Program-made: the position numbers and the translations under genes | DNA from: Methanolobus sp. | GTDB taxonomy: Archaea > Halobacteriota > Methanosarcinia > Methanosarcinales > Methanosarcinaceae | DNA length: 64,000 bases | Reading direction: 5' to 3' | Assembly (NCBI GenBank): GCA_021767785.1 | Contig: JAASSR010000002.1 | Location: forward strand, 1 to 64,000 | The notes under the pieces: generated by a model | The model's input: only the letters and a program-made list of their open reading frames with translations | The model's database searches: none | What the model was told of the DNA's origin: nothing | Shown here: piece after piece, positions 46,521 to 55,042 of the stretch | Position numbering within the stretch: the stretch's first letter is position 1 | Layout of the letters: the number at the start of each line of letters is the position of its first letter

Positions 46521-48068
46521 ATGGCACGTATATATAATCTGGATCCCGGTAAATATGCCAGACTTGCCATCATTCCTGGCAATTCTCTTTTTTATGATCT
46601 GAAAGCGCTGGGTCCTGATGAAAAGACACTTTTTTTTATGGCAGAGGACAAGGGTCTGAGTACTCGCTTCAATTATCATAAACATAAGCTGATATTACTG
46701 TTTTCTGCAATGCGTTCATACAGGGACTGGCTGGCAGAGAAGTTTGATATTATATACTTTGAGATTGAAAATGAGGAGGATTCCGGAAACATTAACAGTG
46801 AAATTATTGATATTCCGGGGGCCTATGAAGAAAAATTGTTGTCGGTCTTGGACAAATATGGTATAGGAAAAGTGGTTACATACACTTTCGAGGACAGGGA
46901 CTTTGCTGACAGTATATCCGATGTCTGTAGTCAAAAAAGTATTGAACTTGAAACAGTAGATACCCCTGGATTTCTTACAACCATCGAAGAATTCCATTCT
47001 TATCGTAATGTTAAAGAAAGGCTTTTGATGAACAATTTTTATATTTTTCAGAGGAAAAGGCTGGGTTTTCTTGTGGATGAATATGGAGAACCTTCAGGTG
47101 GCAAATGGAATCTTGATGCTGAAAACAGAAAATCTCTGCCTTCATCAATTGAAATTCCTGCTGTTCCTTCGGTGAATTTCACTTCTCACACCAGAGATGT
47201 TATTTTGCTTGTGGATAAACTCTTTTCTTCCAACCCTGGTAAAGTTTCTGGTTTTTATTTACCGACAACAAGAAAGAATGCACTTGAATGGTTTGATGAT
47301 TTTCTTGAAGATCGCCTGCGGCATTTCGGACCTTATGAGGATGCTATTAAAAAAGATGAATCCTTTCTGTTCCATTCAGTAATATCTCCTCTTATGAACA
47401 TCGGCCTGCTGACACCTATGGAAGTGGTCAACAAGGCGATAGCATATTACAACGATAACAAAGATTCGATTCCTCTTTCCAGTATTGAAGGCTTTATAAG
47501 ACAGATTATCGGCTGGAGGGAATTTATGAGGGGTATGTATCACGGCCCTGATCTGAGGGGTAATTTCTTTGATCATCAAAGGAAACTGAATGAAAAATGG
47601 TATGATGGAACTCTTGGGATAGAGCCTGTGGACTGTGTTATCCGTAAAGTCGTGGATAAAGGATATTGCCATCATATAGAGAGACTGATGGTGCTTGGAA
47701 ACTTCATGCTTTTATGTGAGATCGATCCGGATGAAGTATACAGGTGGTTCATGGAAATGTTTGTGGATTCATATAGATGGGTGATGGAACCAAATATTTA
47801 TGGTATGAGTCAGTTCGCCGATGGAGGAACTTTGTCTACGAAGCCATATGTCTCGGGTTCTGCCTATATTCTCAGGATGAGTGATTTTAAGAAAAGTTCC
47901 TGGTGTGATGTATGGGATGCTCTGTACTGGCGTTTCATCGACAAAAACAGAGATGTATTAAGAAAGAATTTTCGTATGGGTATGATGGTTTCTGTCTATG
48001 ACAGGATGGATGAGCATAAAAAAAATAGATTATCTGTGCTGGCAGATGATTTCCTTGATAGCTTGTAA
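46521..48068 (+). CDS. Photolyase/cryptochrome, PhrB-related, lacking two of the four FeS cysteines
   Basis: A 515-residue protein of the PhrB/CryPro type: the N-terminal antenna Rossmann domain (to 130), a linker, and a C-terminal FAD domain with YCHHIERLMVLGNFML near 390 and PNIYGMSQFADGG near 430. Homologues of PhrB hold a 4Fe-4S cluster by four Cys. Here the first (VDCVIRK) is present and one Cys (SSWCDVWDALYWRF) aligns with the fourth, but the CxxC pair is replaced by FKKSSW. It should belong to a group without the cluster. Repair of UV-damaged DNA, probably (6-4) products, is inferred. Confidence 0.8.
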   Translation: MARIYNLDPGKYARLAIIPGNSLFYDLKALGPDEKTLFFMAEDKGLSTRFNYHKHKLILLFSAMRSYRDWLAEKFDIIYFEIENEEDSGNINSEIIDIPGAYEEKLLSVLDKYGIGKVVTYTFEDRDFADSISDVCSQKSIELETVDTPGFLTTIEEFHSYRNVKERLLMNNFYIFQRKRLGFLVDEYGEPSGGKWNLDAENRKSLPSSIEIPAVPSVNFTSHTRDVILLVDKLFSSNPGKVSGFYLPTTRKNALEWFDDFLEDRLRHFGPYEDAIKKDESFLFHSVISPLMNIGLLTPMEVVNKAIAYYNDNKDSIPLSSIEGFIRQIIGWREFMRGMYHGPDLRGNFFDHQRKLNEKWYDGTLGIEPVDCVIRKVVDKGYCHHIERLMVLGNFMLLCEIDPDEVYRWFMEMFVDSYRWVMEPNIYGMSQFADGGTLSTKPYVSGSAYILRMSDFKKSSWCDVWDALYWRFIDKNRDVLRKNFRMGMMVSVYDRMDEHKKNRLSVLADDFLDSL

Positions 48069-48181
48069 GTTTTAGTTTTATGTTGAGTACCTATATGAAG
48101 TTCAGTTCCTGAGTTAGTCTTTTTTTAAATGTGTACCGGTAAATTTATTCGTTTTAAGCCTGTTATGTAGGATTGATAAAA

Positions 48182-48493
48182 ATGCAGGAATACAAATTAA
48201 AACGTGGTTATAAACCCGAAATGGATAGGATATACGAATGTCTGACAGAATCTTTCCCAAGTGAGATCAAGGAAGAAGATGGAAAGTTCGTTACTTCTTA
48301 TGGTATTCTTTCAAAGATGGTTGTCTGGATAGAAGGAAAGAAACTGGTTGTCGATACGGAATCAGATACTTCTGTAATTGATGATGAGATGATCCTTGAT
48401 TCTAACAGGCGTTTCAGGAATTTCCTTCAGGCAGCTACGGGATATACTGCAAAAGAACGTCTTAAGCAGGCAAAGAAGGAAGTTTCCAAGTAA
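48182..48493 (+). CDS. DUF5611 family protein
   Basis: A 103-residue protein beginning MQEYKLKRGYKPEMDRIYE, the pattern I associate with DUF5611, a methanogen-specific family of unknown function. Two strands and helices are predicted, with VVWIEGKKLVVDTESD near 49. ATG 48182 follows GGATTGAT; an upstream ATG at 48173 is less likely. It is followed after 44 nt by a DUF98 gene. Confidence 0.7.
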   Translation: MQEYKLKRGYKPEMDRIYECLTESFPSEIKEEDGKFVTSYGILSKMVVWIEGKKLVVDTESDTSVIDDEMILDSNRRFRNFLQAATGYTAKERLKQAKKEVSK

Positions 48494-48536
48494 TATTGCT
48501 TATTATTTTCTTTCTTTAGTTCCGGGATCTGTTAGT

Positions 48537-49043
48537 ATGGACTTTCTTGAAAAACTGAAAAGTTTTGATATCCCCACTTGTTTAAGGATCTGTGCAGGGA
48601 CCGATGGTTCTGTCACTTTTCTGCTTGAGATAATGACCAAACATCCGACAGCAGTTGTGACCGAGTATCAACATATCGTCCCTGCGGATGAGCAGATGGC
48701 TGATATATTCGATGTAGATGCAGGTGCTGATATCAACGAGCGCGTTGTTACTCTTACGGCAGGAGATGTTCCCTATGTTTATGCACGGTCCCTTTCAGCT
48801 ATTGAGAAGATGCCTGAGGGTGTACGCAGTGATATGATGAAAGCAGACATCCCGATCGGCAGAATATTGCGTGATCATGATATCGAGACCAGGAGGGATT
48901 TTGAGAACATAGAGATAATCCGGGATGAACCTCTTTTCGGAACCGTAAATGTACTTTCCCGCTCATATCGCATAGTTCATCATAGTGGTGTTCTTATGTG
49001 GATCAATGAGAAGTTCCCTGTAGATGACCGCTGGTGCCTATAA
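48537..49043 (+). CDS. DUF98 / chorismate-lyase-like protein
   Basis: A 168-residue protein of the UbiC-related DUF98 family. The C-terminal YRIVHHSGVLMWINEKFPVD is the family signature. Related bacterial enzymes remove pyruvate from chorismate to give 4-hydroxybenzoate. The archaeal members have not been shown to do so. The start is the ATG at 48537. It follows the DUF5611 gene on the same strand. Confidence 0.75.
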   Translation: MDFLEKLKSFDIPTCLRICAGTDGSVTFLLEIMTKHPTAVVTEYQHIVPADEQMADIFDVDAGADINERVVTLTAGDVPYVYARSLSAIEKMPEGVRSDMMKADIPIGRILRDHDIETRRDFENIEIIRDEPLFGTVNVLSRSYRIVHHSGVLMWINEKFPVDDRWCL

Positions 49044-49118
49044 ACTCCCACTCTTCCGACCGAAAGCTTATTAATTGATTCTGTGTATTAGGGGAGCGCA
49101 CCCCACTACTCATTCTGT

Positions 49119-49190
49119 GCCTCGGTGGCTTAGGGGTATAGCGCGTCCTTGGTAAGGACGAGGTCGCGGGTTCAAATCCCGCCCGAGGCT
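49119..49190 (+). tRNA. tRNA-Thr (anticodon GGT)
   Basis: A 72-nt cloverleaf: acceptor stem GCCTCGG/CCGAGGC, anticodon stem CGTCC/GGACG with loop TTGGTAA giving anticodon GGT, T arm GCGGG-TTCAAAT-CCCGC, discriminator T. CCA is not encoded and no intron is seen. Confidence 0.96.
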
Positions 49191-49359
49191 TATCTTATCG
49201 AAATACGAACTATAATAGCTTAATGTAGCTTTGTAATTTTCTAATTTATCTGATAAAGAGATTTTCAGTTTTTGAATCAGCTCTGTAAAACTCCTCTAAA
49301 TGGGCTGAAGTATAAATGCTAATATGTAGATATAAATATCCGTAAATGGAGGTAAAACA

Positions 49360-49473
49360 GTGCCGATAAAAGGTAGAGGTGCAACCCAGAAGGAAATGTT
49401 CAGGGATGTTATGGTTATTGTACTATTAATAATTGCTATTTTCGTGCTTGCAAGATTTTTGGGCTTTTTATGA
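49360..49473 (+). CDS. 37-residue single-helix membrane microprotein
   Basis: GTG at 49360 opens an ORF reading PIKGRGATQKEMFRDVM after the first residue, followed by a 19-residue hydrophobic helix. A full GGAGGT site lies 6 nt before the start, which is the main reason to trust it. A basic N-terminus and a C-terminal helix suggest a membrane subunit. Not recognised; it does not match Sec61-beta. Confidence 0.6.
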   Translation: MPIKGRGATQKEMFRDVMVIVLLIIAIFVLARFLGFL

Positions 49474-49745
49474 CAGTGAAATTTAAAAACAGAGATTAAC
49501 AAAGCTATTTAGCTTTCCGTATTTTCCTTGAAATAAATTATAATGATTATTGTTCCCTTTTTTATTACGTTATATTTTTTATTGTAGCATACTGTAATAG
49601 TTTATATAGGTGCATTGTAACTTTGGCTATAATCACAATTATAACAGCTATTTTATCTTTCTAACATCATGAAATACTACAGAAAGACTTAAAAGTTTCT
49701 TCAGCCATATATTCTTTTGTCAAAAAGAGGTTTATCGGTGGTTAA
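49474..49745. other. A/T-rich intergenic region
   Basis: No gene or RNA is recognised. ACTTAAAAG at 49688-49696 and TATATTC at 49710-49716 are possible promoter elements for the short ORF and the DUF5658 gene that follow. Confidence 0.3.
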
Positions 49746-49823
49746 ATGAAATGCGACATATATGATTTGATATACTTGAAGTTACATCTGCAGAACTCCT
49801 ATCGACCCGCCCAAAAAGGTTGA
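49746..49823 (+). CDS. Possible 25-residue upstream ORF of the DUF5658 gene
   Basis: ATGAAATGCGAC opens a 25-codon reading frame ending in TGA seven bases before the next ATG. GGTGG lies 4 nt upstream of the start. It may be a leader peptide or a translated upstream ORF that couples to the DUF5658 gene. Weak evidence. Confidence 0.3.
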   Translation: MKCDIYDLIYLKLHLQNSYRPAQKG

Positions 49824-49829
49824 TTTGGG

Positions 49830-50126
49830 ATGTCTTTTCTTAAGGATATTAAACCTGTGATACTCCTGTATGTCCTGGGGGACACAGTTACAACCCTATA
49901 TGCACTTGGAACCGGTAACTTTTACGAAGGAAATCCTGTTCTGTCATGGATCTTCAGTATTTACGGATATATATCTCTGATCCCTCTGAAAATAGGTTTT
50001 ATGTTCCTTTTATATCATGTTTACAAAAATGCGGACAGATACTACTGGAACATTACCAGATATACGGTATCAGGCATAGGTCTGTTTGCTACAGTGAGCA
50101 ACACAATGGTTGTTTTTCATGGTTAG
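49830..50126 (+). CDS. DUF5658 membrane protein
   Basis: A 98-residue protein with three hydrophobic segments (about 8-27, 40-60, 78-96) and the pattern LGDTVTTLYALGTGNFYEGNPVLSW, typical of the DUF5658 family (GNP motif). Function unknown. AGGTTGAT is the ribosome site. It converges on the NYN protein gene. Confidence 0.75.
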   Translation: MSFLKDIKPVILLYVLGDTVTTLYALGTGNFYEGNPVLSWIFSIYGYISLIPLKIGFMFLLYHVYKNADRYYWNITRYTVSGIGLFATVSNTMVVFHG

Positions 50127-50186
50127 AGATATGAATTTTTCGTCGATTTGTAGAGTATGATCGGTGGACATAGAAATGATAATTAT

Positions 50187-50960
50187 TCATTTCTTCCCCC
50201 TGCTTCTCTTATCCCTCACATATATCAGCACACTCTTTCCTGAGCCGCTATGTGGTCTCCTGTCGATATCAAAAAGGTTTGTGGCCTCAACCAGTTCTCC
50301 TAGTTTCTTATAGCCGTAATTCCTTGGATCGAAATCAGGGCTTCTTTTTATAAGGTTACCGCCGACTTCTGCAAGAAAAGCCCATCCTTCTTCATCTGCT
50401 GAATCTTCCACAGCATTTCTCAGGTGGTTCACAAGTTTTGAGTCTCCTTTAAGTTCATTTGTGCTCCACTTTTCCGATTTGGATGATTCTGAAACTTCAG
50501 AGGTTGATTCTTCTTCTTTTCTCAGGTTCTCGGTATAGATGAACTTGTCACAGGCTGAAATGAAAGCCATAGGTGTTTTCTTCTCACCGAAACCGTAGAC
50601 TTTCAGACCTGCTTCTCTTATCCTCTGTGACAACCGTGTAAAATCACTGTCACTTGACACAATACAGAAACCATCAAGTTTTTCAGTATAAAGCAGATCC
50701 ATTGCATCGATTATAAGCGAACTGTCTGTTGCATTTTTCCCGATGGTATAGGCGAACTGTTGTATCGGCTGTATGGAATGGTCAAGCAGTGACTCTTTCC
50801 ATGAGACCAGACTCGGGGATGTCCAGTCCCCGTATATTCTCTTTACACTGGCAACACCGTAGATGGCGATCTCATCCATCAGCCCTTCTATGATCGAGGG
50901 TTGTGCATTATCAGCATCTATTAGCACAGCCAGTTTATCCTGAGTTCCATTTTCTTCCAT
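50187..50960 (-). CDS. NYN-domain RNase-like protein with OST-HTH/LOTUS domain
   Basis: A 257-residue protein. The NYN domain (about 8-145) has the conserved acidic residues in VLIDADNAQ near 12, SSLIIDAMDLLY near 82, and VSSDSDFTRL near 100. A Ser-rich linker (145-170) leads to an OST-HTH domain (about 175-250). Homologues with this pair (LabA-like) are thought to act on RNA. It is not in an obvious operon. Confidence 0.85.
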   Translation of the reverse strand: MEENGTQDKLAVLIDADNAQPSIIEGLMDEIAIYGVASVKRIYGDWTSPSLVSWKESLLDHSIQPIQQFAYTIGKNATDSSLIIDAMDLLYTEKLDGFCIVSSDSDFTRLSQRIREAGLKVYGFGEKKTPMAFISACDKFIYTENLRKEEESTSEVSESSKSEKWSTNELKGDSKLVNHLRNAVEDSADEEGWAFLAEVGGNLIKRSPDFDPRNYGYKKLGELVEATNLFDIDRRPHSGSGKSVLIYVRDKRSRGKK

Positions 50961-51129
50961 TCGACAGCACCATCATAAAGCAATATGTATATTTTCTTAA
51001 AAGAAAATTTTAGTCATGGATTTATTCATATATTCGATTTTATAAAAAATCTGCTAACCTGGCAAAAAAGTAGTCCAGTTAGGTATCAGCTTTTTGTGAT
51101 CTTGTTTTTATTATTAAAAAGAAAAAAGA

Positions 51130-51471
51130 TTATTTGTTAGCTTTCCTCAGCTCTTTCATTCTTTCAAGTTCAGCTTCAAGTTCCTGAATTTTCATTTCGT
51201 CTATATTATCGGCAAGTTCTTCAAGTTCCTGATCAGCCATTTTTATTGAGTTCTGAAGCTTTTCAATTACATTTTTCTCAAGACTGAGCCTTTGTTTTTT
51301 TGTTTCGCTTATAAGATCATCTACAAGAACCTTTCCTTCTTCTTTGCTTATGACCCCGGATTCTATTCTCTCCTTTACGAATTCTCTGATCCTTTCTTCA
51401 GATAATGCTGCAAGTCCGGCACCGATAAGTGCTGCTGCTCCTAAAAGTCCCGCTTTCTTCATTTTACTCAT
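51130..51471 (-). CDS. Coiled-coil protein with short hydrophobic N-terminus
   Basis: A 113-residue protein. Residues 3-24 are hydrophobic (LLGAAALIGAGLAAL), followed by a long charged helix with heptad pattern from 28 to 110. The layout is phasin- or cell-envelope-like, but I cannot name a family. GGGAG lies 7 nt before the ATG. Confidence 0.6.
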   Translation of the reverse strand: MSKMKKAGLLGAAALIGAGLAALSEERIREFVKERIESGVISKEEGKVLVDDLISETKKQRLSLEKNVIEKLQNSIKMADQELEELADNIDEMKIQELEAELERMKELRKANK

Positions 51472-51781
51472 ATTTTAACTCCCACATTTTGTATTTTTCT
51501 TTATATTACCCATGCTATTTTCATTTAACGTTGCGACCATTCTTCTACAAATGGGATATTTATCCACTGTAACAAACAGGATACTAACCCCCTCTGTTCC
51601 TGAGGTCAATCTACGTACTGATATAGAATTATTGGAAGTTTCAGATATATTAATCCAATGGGACACCAAACTCATATAAAAACCTTAAGATTCTTTGTAC
51701 ATCTCAATCTTCTGAGGATAATCTTCGATGTATATTGCCAATCTATTTAATAATGAATATCAATAGTTATTCCTGGAAAAC
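51472..51781. other. Divergent intergenic region
   Basis: The 310-nt gap separates the minus-strand coiled-coil gene from the plus-strand deformylase-like gene. A short open frame at 51475-51675 (minus) has no codon bias or family match and I do not call it. AATGAATATCAATAG near 51753 is the only promoter-like sequence for the plus-strand gene. No RNA is seen. Confidence 0.35.
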
Positions 51782-52321
51782 ATGAAGATCAATGATCTTA
51801 AAGCAATTCTCAAATTCAGTGCAAGGGAGGAGGCTATCTTTGGAAAGTTCGATCTGCCCAGGGATGCATTCTATCCCATGGTGATGTCGCTGAAAGTCGG
51901 TGGTGCCTGGAGTTATTCTACTGATGATCTGAAAAGTATCTCGGTTATGAAAGTATTTACAAGATATGATGAAGAAAAAAAAGTCGGCCACACAGTTGAA
52001 GAAGTATATCTATTCCTGAATCCCGAATACATATCAAAGGAAGGTATTGTACACAGGCTGGAAAGATGCGGTAACAGGGACGAGCGCTCTCTGGTCACAA
52101 GACCATATTCAGTGACACTGAAAGCTGAAAGAGTGATCGTTGCATCCATAAGCACTGAGAAACGCAAGATCTTCATCAAAGAACTGGATGAAAAGGTTTT
52201 TTCATTTTCAGGTCCTTCTGCCTTTTACGCGGCGCATGAGATGGAACATCTGGAGCATATTGAAATAGATGGGCTTCCAATGTGGTCTTTTGAGTATGTG
52301 GCAGTTGATGATTTTATTTAG
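51782..52321 (+). CDS. Peptide-deformylase-like metalloprotein
   Basis: A 179-residue protein. The C-terminal HEMEHLEHIEIDG (near 153-165) has the HExxH zinc motif and spacing of peptide deformylase motif 3. Upstream, NPEYISKEG then a Cys in ERCGN, followed by VTRPYSVTLKA, resembles motif 2 and the next strand, with the EGCLS signature degenerate. The first motif (GxGLAAPQ) is not evident. So it is a divergent member of the deformylase fold. Archaea start proteins with unformylated Met, so a different substrate is likely. Confidence 0.6.
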   Translation: MKINDLKAILKFSAREEAIFGKFDLPRDAFYPMVMSLKVGGAWSYSTDDLKSISVMKVFTRYDEEKKVGHTVEEVYLFLNPEYISKEGIVHRLERCGNRDERSLVTRPYSVTLKAERVIVASISTEKRKIFIKELDEKVFSFSGPSAFYAAHEMEHLEHIEIDGLPMWSFEYVAVDDFI

Positions 52322-52514
52322 GTATCTGGTACATATTCTGAAAATATAATATGGTCCTTACATGTTCTATACAAACATTTTTATATACTCGATTATGCTT
52401 AAATTTGAACAAAAAGTTATTCTATAAAAGCATAATAATTGAAATTGGAAGGTAAAGACCATTATACTTTTAGTATTCAATTAATGTTGTTCAATATATC
52501 TGTCAGGTGTTTAC

Positions 52515-53630
52515 ATGGGAATGCTAGATGACGTTAAAGCAAAGAAAAAGCAGAAAGCTGCTGAAAACTGGATGAAAATGGCCGACACGGCCAAAACAAT
52601 TGATAAACAGATAGAATATTATACCAAATCTTTAGACATCGATCCTTATAATGCCGAAGCATGGTTTAAGAAAGGCAGAGCTCTTGAAAAAATGGAACGT
52701 TTTGAAGAAGCCAAGAAAAGCTTTGATCTTGCAATAGAGATAGATCCTGATTATCAGGGTCTGATAAACAAAAAATATAAACCATCATCTTCTTCCATTC
52801 TCTCTTTTGATGAAGATCCTGGTTTTACGTCCGATGTCCCGGTTAAGTCGATATCAGATGAAACCGACGATGAAGAAGAATGGATTATAGAAACTCCGGG
52901 AGCTGTATCCACAGAAAAAGAAGAACTCCAGAGAGAAGGTGGAACTTCACTGGAGCAGGAAAATGCACCTTCTTTTAAACCACCAGTTGGTGATGAATCT
53001 ATATTCAGCAGTTCGATATCCGGTGAAAGTGAAGATTATGGCGCATTTTCAAAGGTTAACGAAGATATTGAAGAAAGGGAGGGTAAAGGATCAGAAGAGC
53101 CTGAGGGAGAAGTGGAAGAAAAAGAAGATGTTTTTGGTAGTGAAGTTTCGTCTTTCAGCTCAGAACCTGAGAATTTGTCCGGTTCATCTCAAACAGGTGA
53201 AGATAAAGATAATTATCCAACATTTACTTCTCCGGATGAATCCGGATTAGTAGATGAGACTGTGGATAAATCCGATTTTGAAGAGGGGGTTGCAGACAAA
53301 AGAGAAGATACTTTCTCCGCAACACCAACATCAGTTGCAGAAAAAACTGACTCTTTCAGTTCGGATGAGAATGTTATCGGAAACAATTCACATTTAAGCT
53401 CAGAGGCGCCAGAGTTCCTCCCTCAGGCCAGTCCATCTAAGTTTCAGAGTAAATCCACACAGGAACAGGGATACAACGAATCATCAGATGCAATTGTTGG
53501 TCAAGGTGATGTTACAAGTTCAGGAGCTGAGATAGTGGATATCAGGATACCTTTAAATGAAACAATAAAGTTCTGGGCGATAGGCATCGTTGCAATGCTT
53601 ATTGTTCTTATTCTTTCAAAAGTTCTTTGA
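52515..53630 (+). CDS. Tail-anchored TPR protein with long acidic linker
   Basis: A 371-residue protein. The N-terminal 90 residues contain two to three TPR helices (AENWMKMADTAKTIDKQIEYY, AEAWFKKGRALEKMERFEEA). A low-complexity Glu/Ser-rich region of about 250 residues follows. A single hydrophobic helix (351-371) ends the protein. This order puts the TPR in the cytoplasm as a tail-anchored protein. Function unknown; a docking platform at the membrane is a guess. AGGTG lies 7 nt before the ATG. Confidence 0.75.
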   Translation: MGMLDDVKAKKKQKAAENWMKMADTAKTIDKQIEYYTKSLDIDPYNAEAWFKKGRALEKMERFEEAKKSFDLAIEIDPDYQGLINKKYKPSSSSILSFDEDPGFTSDVPVKSISDETDDEEEWIIETPGAVSTEKEELQREGGTSLEQENAPSFKPPVGDESIFSSSISGESEDYGAFSKVNEDIEEREGKGSEEPEGEVEEKEDVFGSEVSSFSSEPENLSGSSQTGEDKDNYPTFTSPDESGLVDETVDKSDFEEGVADKREDTFSATPTSVAEKTDSFSSDENVIGNNSHLSSEAPEFLPQASPSKFQSKSTQEQGYNESSDAIVGQGDVTSSGAEIVDIRIPLNETIKFWAIGIVAMLIVLILSKVL

Positions 53631-53839
53631 AGATATAAAGTTAAGATTTCGCGTAATTAATTGAAGATGAATATCTGAGAATAAAGATATCATCTTTTTT
53701 TATGATCTGTTTTTCAAAGTTTTCATTATTGAGAACTGTAAATTATCCATAGGTCAGGTCTTTATTACAGAGGTCAAATTCTTTTTTAGTGAATTTCAAC
53801 ACTTATCCTTATCTAGAATGAGAGCAAACAGTTCCACTA

Positions 53840-54571
53840 ATGTTTGGACGATTCAAGTACAATGATAATGTATTTTACGGAGAGGTCAATGGCGATATTG
53901 TAATCTCTAAGGAAGGTCCATTTGCAGAATATGAACTTTCTGAGCTGGAAGTATTGCCTCCTTCAACTCCTTCTAAAGTTGTTTGTGTGGGTCTCAACTA
54001 TCATGACCACGCAGCTGAGCTTGGATTGTCTGTCCCTGAAGAACCGATACTCTTCATCAAACCACCGTCTGCGGTTATCGGGCATCATGGGAAAATAATG
54101 TATCCCAGAATTAGTAAAAGAGTCGATTTTGAAGCTGAACTGGCTATAATAATAGGTAAAAAATGTAAAAATATAGCTTATGAAAGAGCATATGATGTTA
54201 TTGCCGGTTTTACCTGTTTTAATGATATTACCGCCCGTGACCTGCAAAGAAAGGATGGACAGTGGACAAGATCCAAAAGTTTTGATACCTTTGCTCCGGT
54301 AGGTCCTTTCATAGCCCCACTTGAAGATTTTGATCCTGAAGATGCGTCTATTATAAGCCGTGTAAATGGGAAGGTTATGCAGGATTCCAACATTTCCAAC
54401 TTGATATTCGATGTACCCTACCTTATTGAATTCATTTCGAATGTAATGACACTGGAAGCAGGTGACATAATTGCGACAGGGACGCCTCCTGGGGTTGGCG
54501 AGCTTCATGTGGAAGATATTGTGGAGATCAAGATCGAGGGAATAGGGACTTTGGTCAACGAGGTTGCATAA
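53840..54571 (+). CDS. Fumarylacetoacetate hydrolase family protein
   Basis: A 243-residue protein of the FAH/MhpD superfamily. The metal ligands appear in KRVDFEAELAIIIG (near 95-108) and CFNDITARDLQ (near 133). The C-terminal GDIIATGTPPGVG is the family motif. These proteins cleave or isomerise 2-oxo acids, such as oxaloacetate or acylpyruvates. The physiological substrate is not known. It overlaps by one base with the next gene. Confidence 0.85.
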   Translation: MFGRFKYNDNVFYGEVNGDIVISKEGPFAEYELSELEVLPPSTPSKVVCVGLNYHDHAAELGLSVPEEPILFIKPPSAVIGHHGKIMYPRISKRVDFEAELAIIIGKKCKNIAYERAYDVIAGFTCFNDITARDLQRKDGQWTRSKSFDTFAPVGPFIAPLEDFDPEDASIISRVNGKVMQDSNISNLIFDVPYLIEFISNVMTLEAGDIIATGTPPGVGELHVEDIVEIKIEGIGTLVNEVA

Positions 54572-54879
54572 TGTTATTTGATCAGGTTAATAGAGAACTG
54601 GAACTTACTCAGCGTCATCTTGAGGTTTTGGAGGTTGTCATCGAAAGAGGGCCCATAGGTATACTCAAGCTGGCAGAAGAGACAGGCATGCCTACGCATA
54701 AAGTACGTTATTCTTTACGTGTACTGGAACAGGAACAACTTATAAAGCCATCGTCTCATGGTGCTGTTGCAGGTGATGCGGTAAAACAATTCGTTTCTGA
54801 TTTTGAAAAGAACATTGATGAACTGATCAGCAGGGCAGAAAATATTAAAGAACTGGGCAGATCATTCAGAAAGGAATGA
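54571..54879 (+). CDS. Winged-helix DNA-binding protein
   Basis: A 102-residue protein. Residues 10-65 form a winged helix (HLEVLEVVIERGPIGILKLAEETGMPTHKVRYSLRVLEQEQLI), followed by a C-terminal helix likely to dimerise. The start overlaps the FAH gene stop (TAATG), so it may regulate that gene or share its function. A member of a small archaeal HTH family. Confidence 0.75.
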   Translation: MLFDQVNRELELTQRHLEVLEVVIERGPIGILKLAEETGMPTHKVRYSLRVLEQEQLIKPSSHGAVAGDAVKQFVSDFEKNIDELISRAENIKELGRSFRKE

Positions 54880-55042
54880 CAGGTCTGACCATATCTTTTA
54901 AATTCAGTTCTTATAATTCAACTTACTATGTTTATCATTTCAGGGTTTCATAAAATACCGACCCTTTTATGTGTTATCTGACAGGATTCCATTGTGATCC
55001 TTCTGGATAGCTCTATTGAATTTGATTTTTCGGAGATCTATA

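Noticed and set aside
48396-48536. A long N-terminal extension of the DUF98 protein
   Set aside because: It would overlap the DUF5611 gene in another frame; the family begins near MDFLEKLKSFDIP at 48537.
51475-51675. A 66-codon minus-strand open frame between the coiled-coil gene and the deformylase-like gene
   Set aside because: No ribosome site, no motif, Ser/Asn-rich composition; it lies in a probable promoter region.
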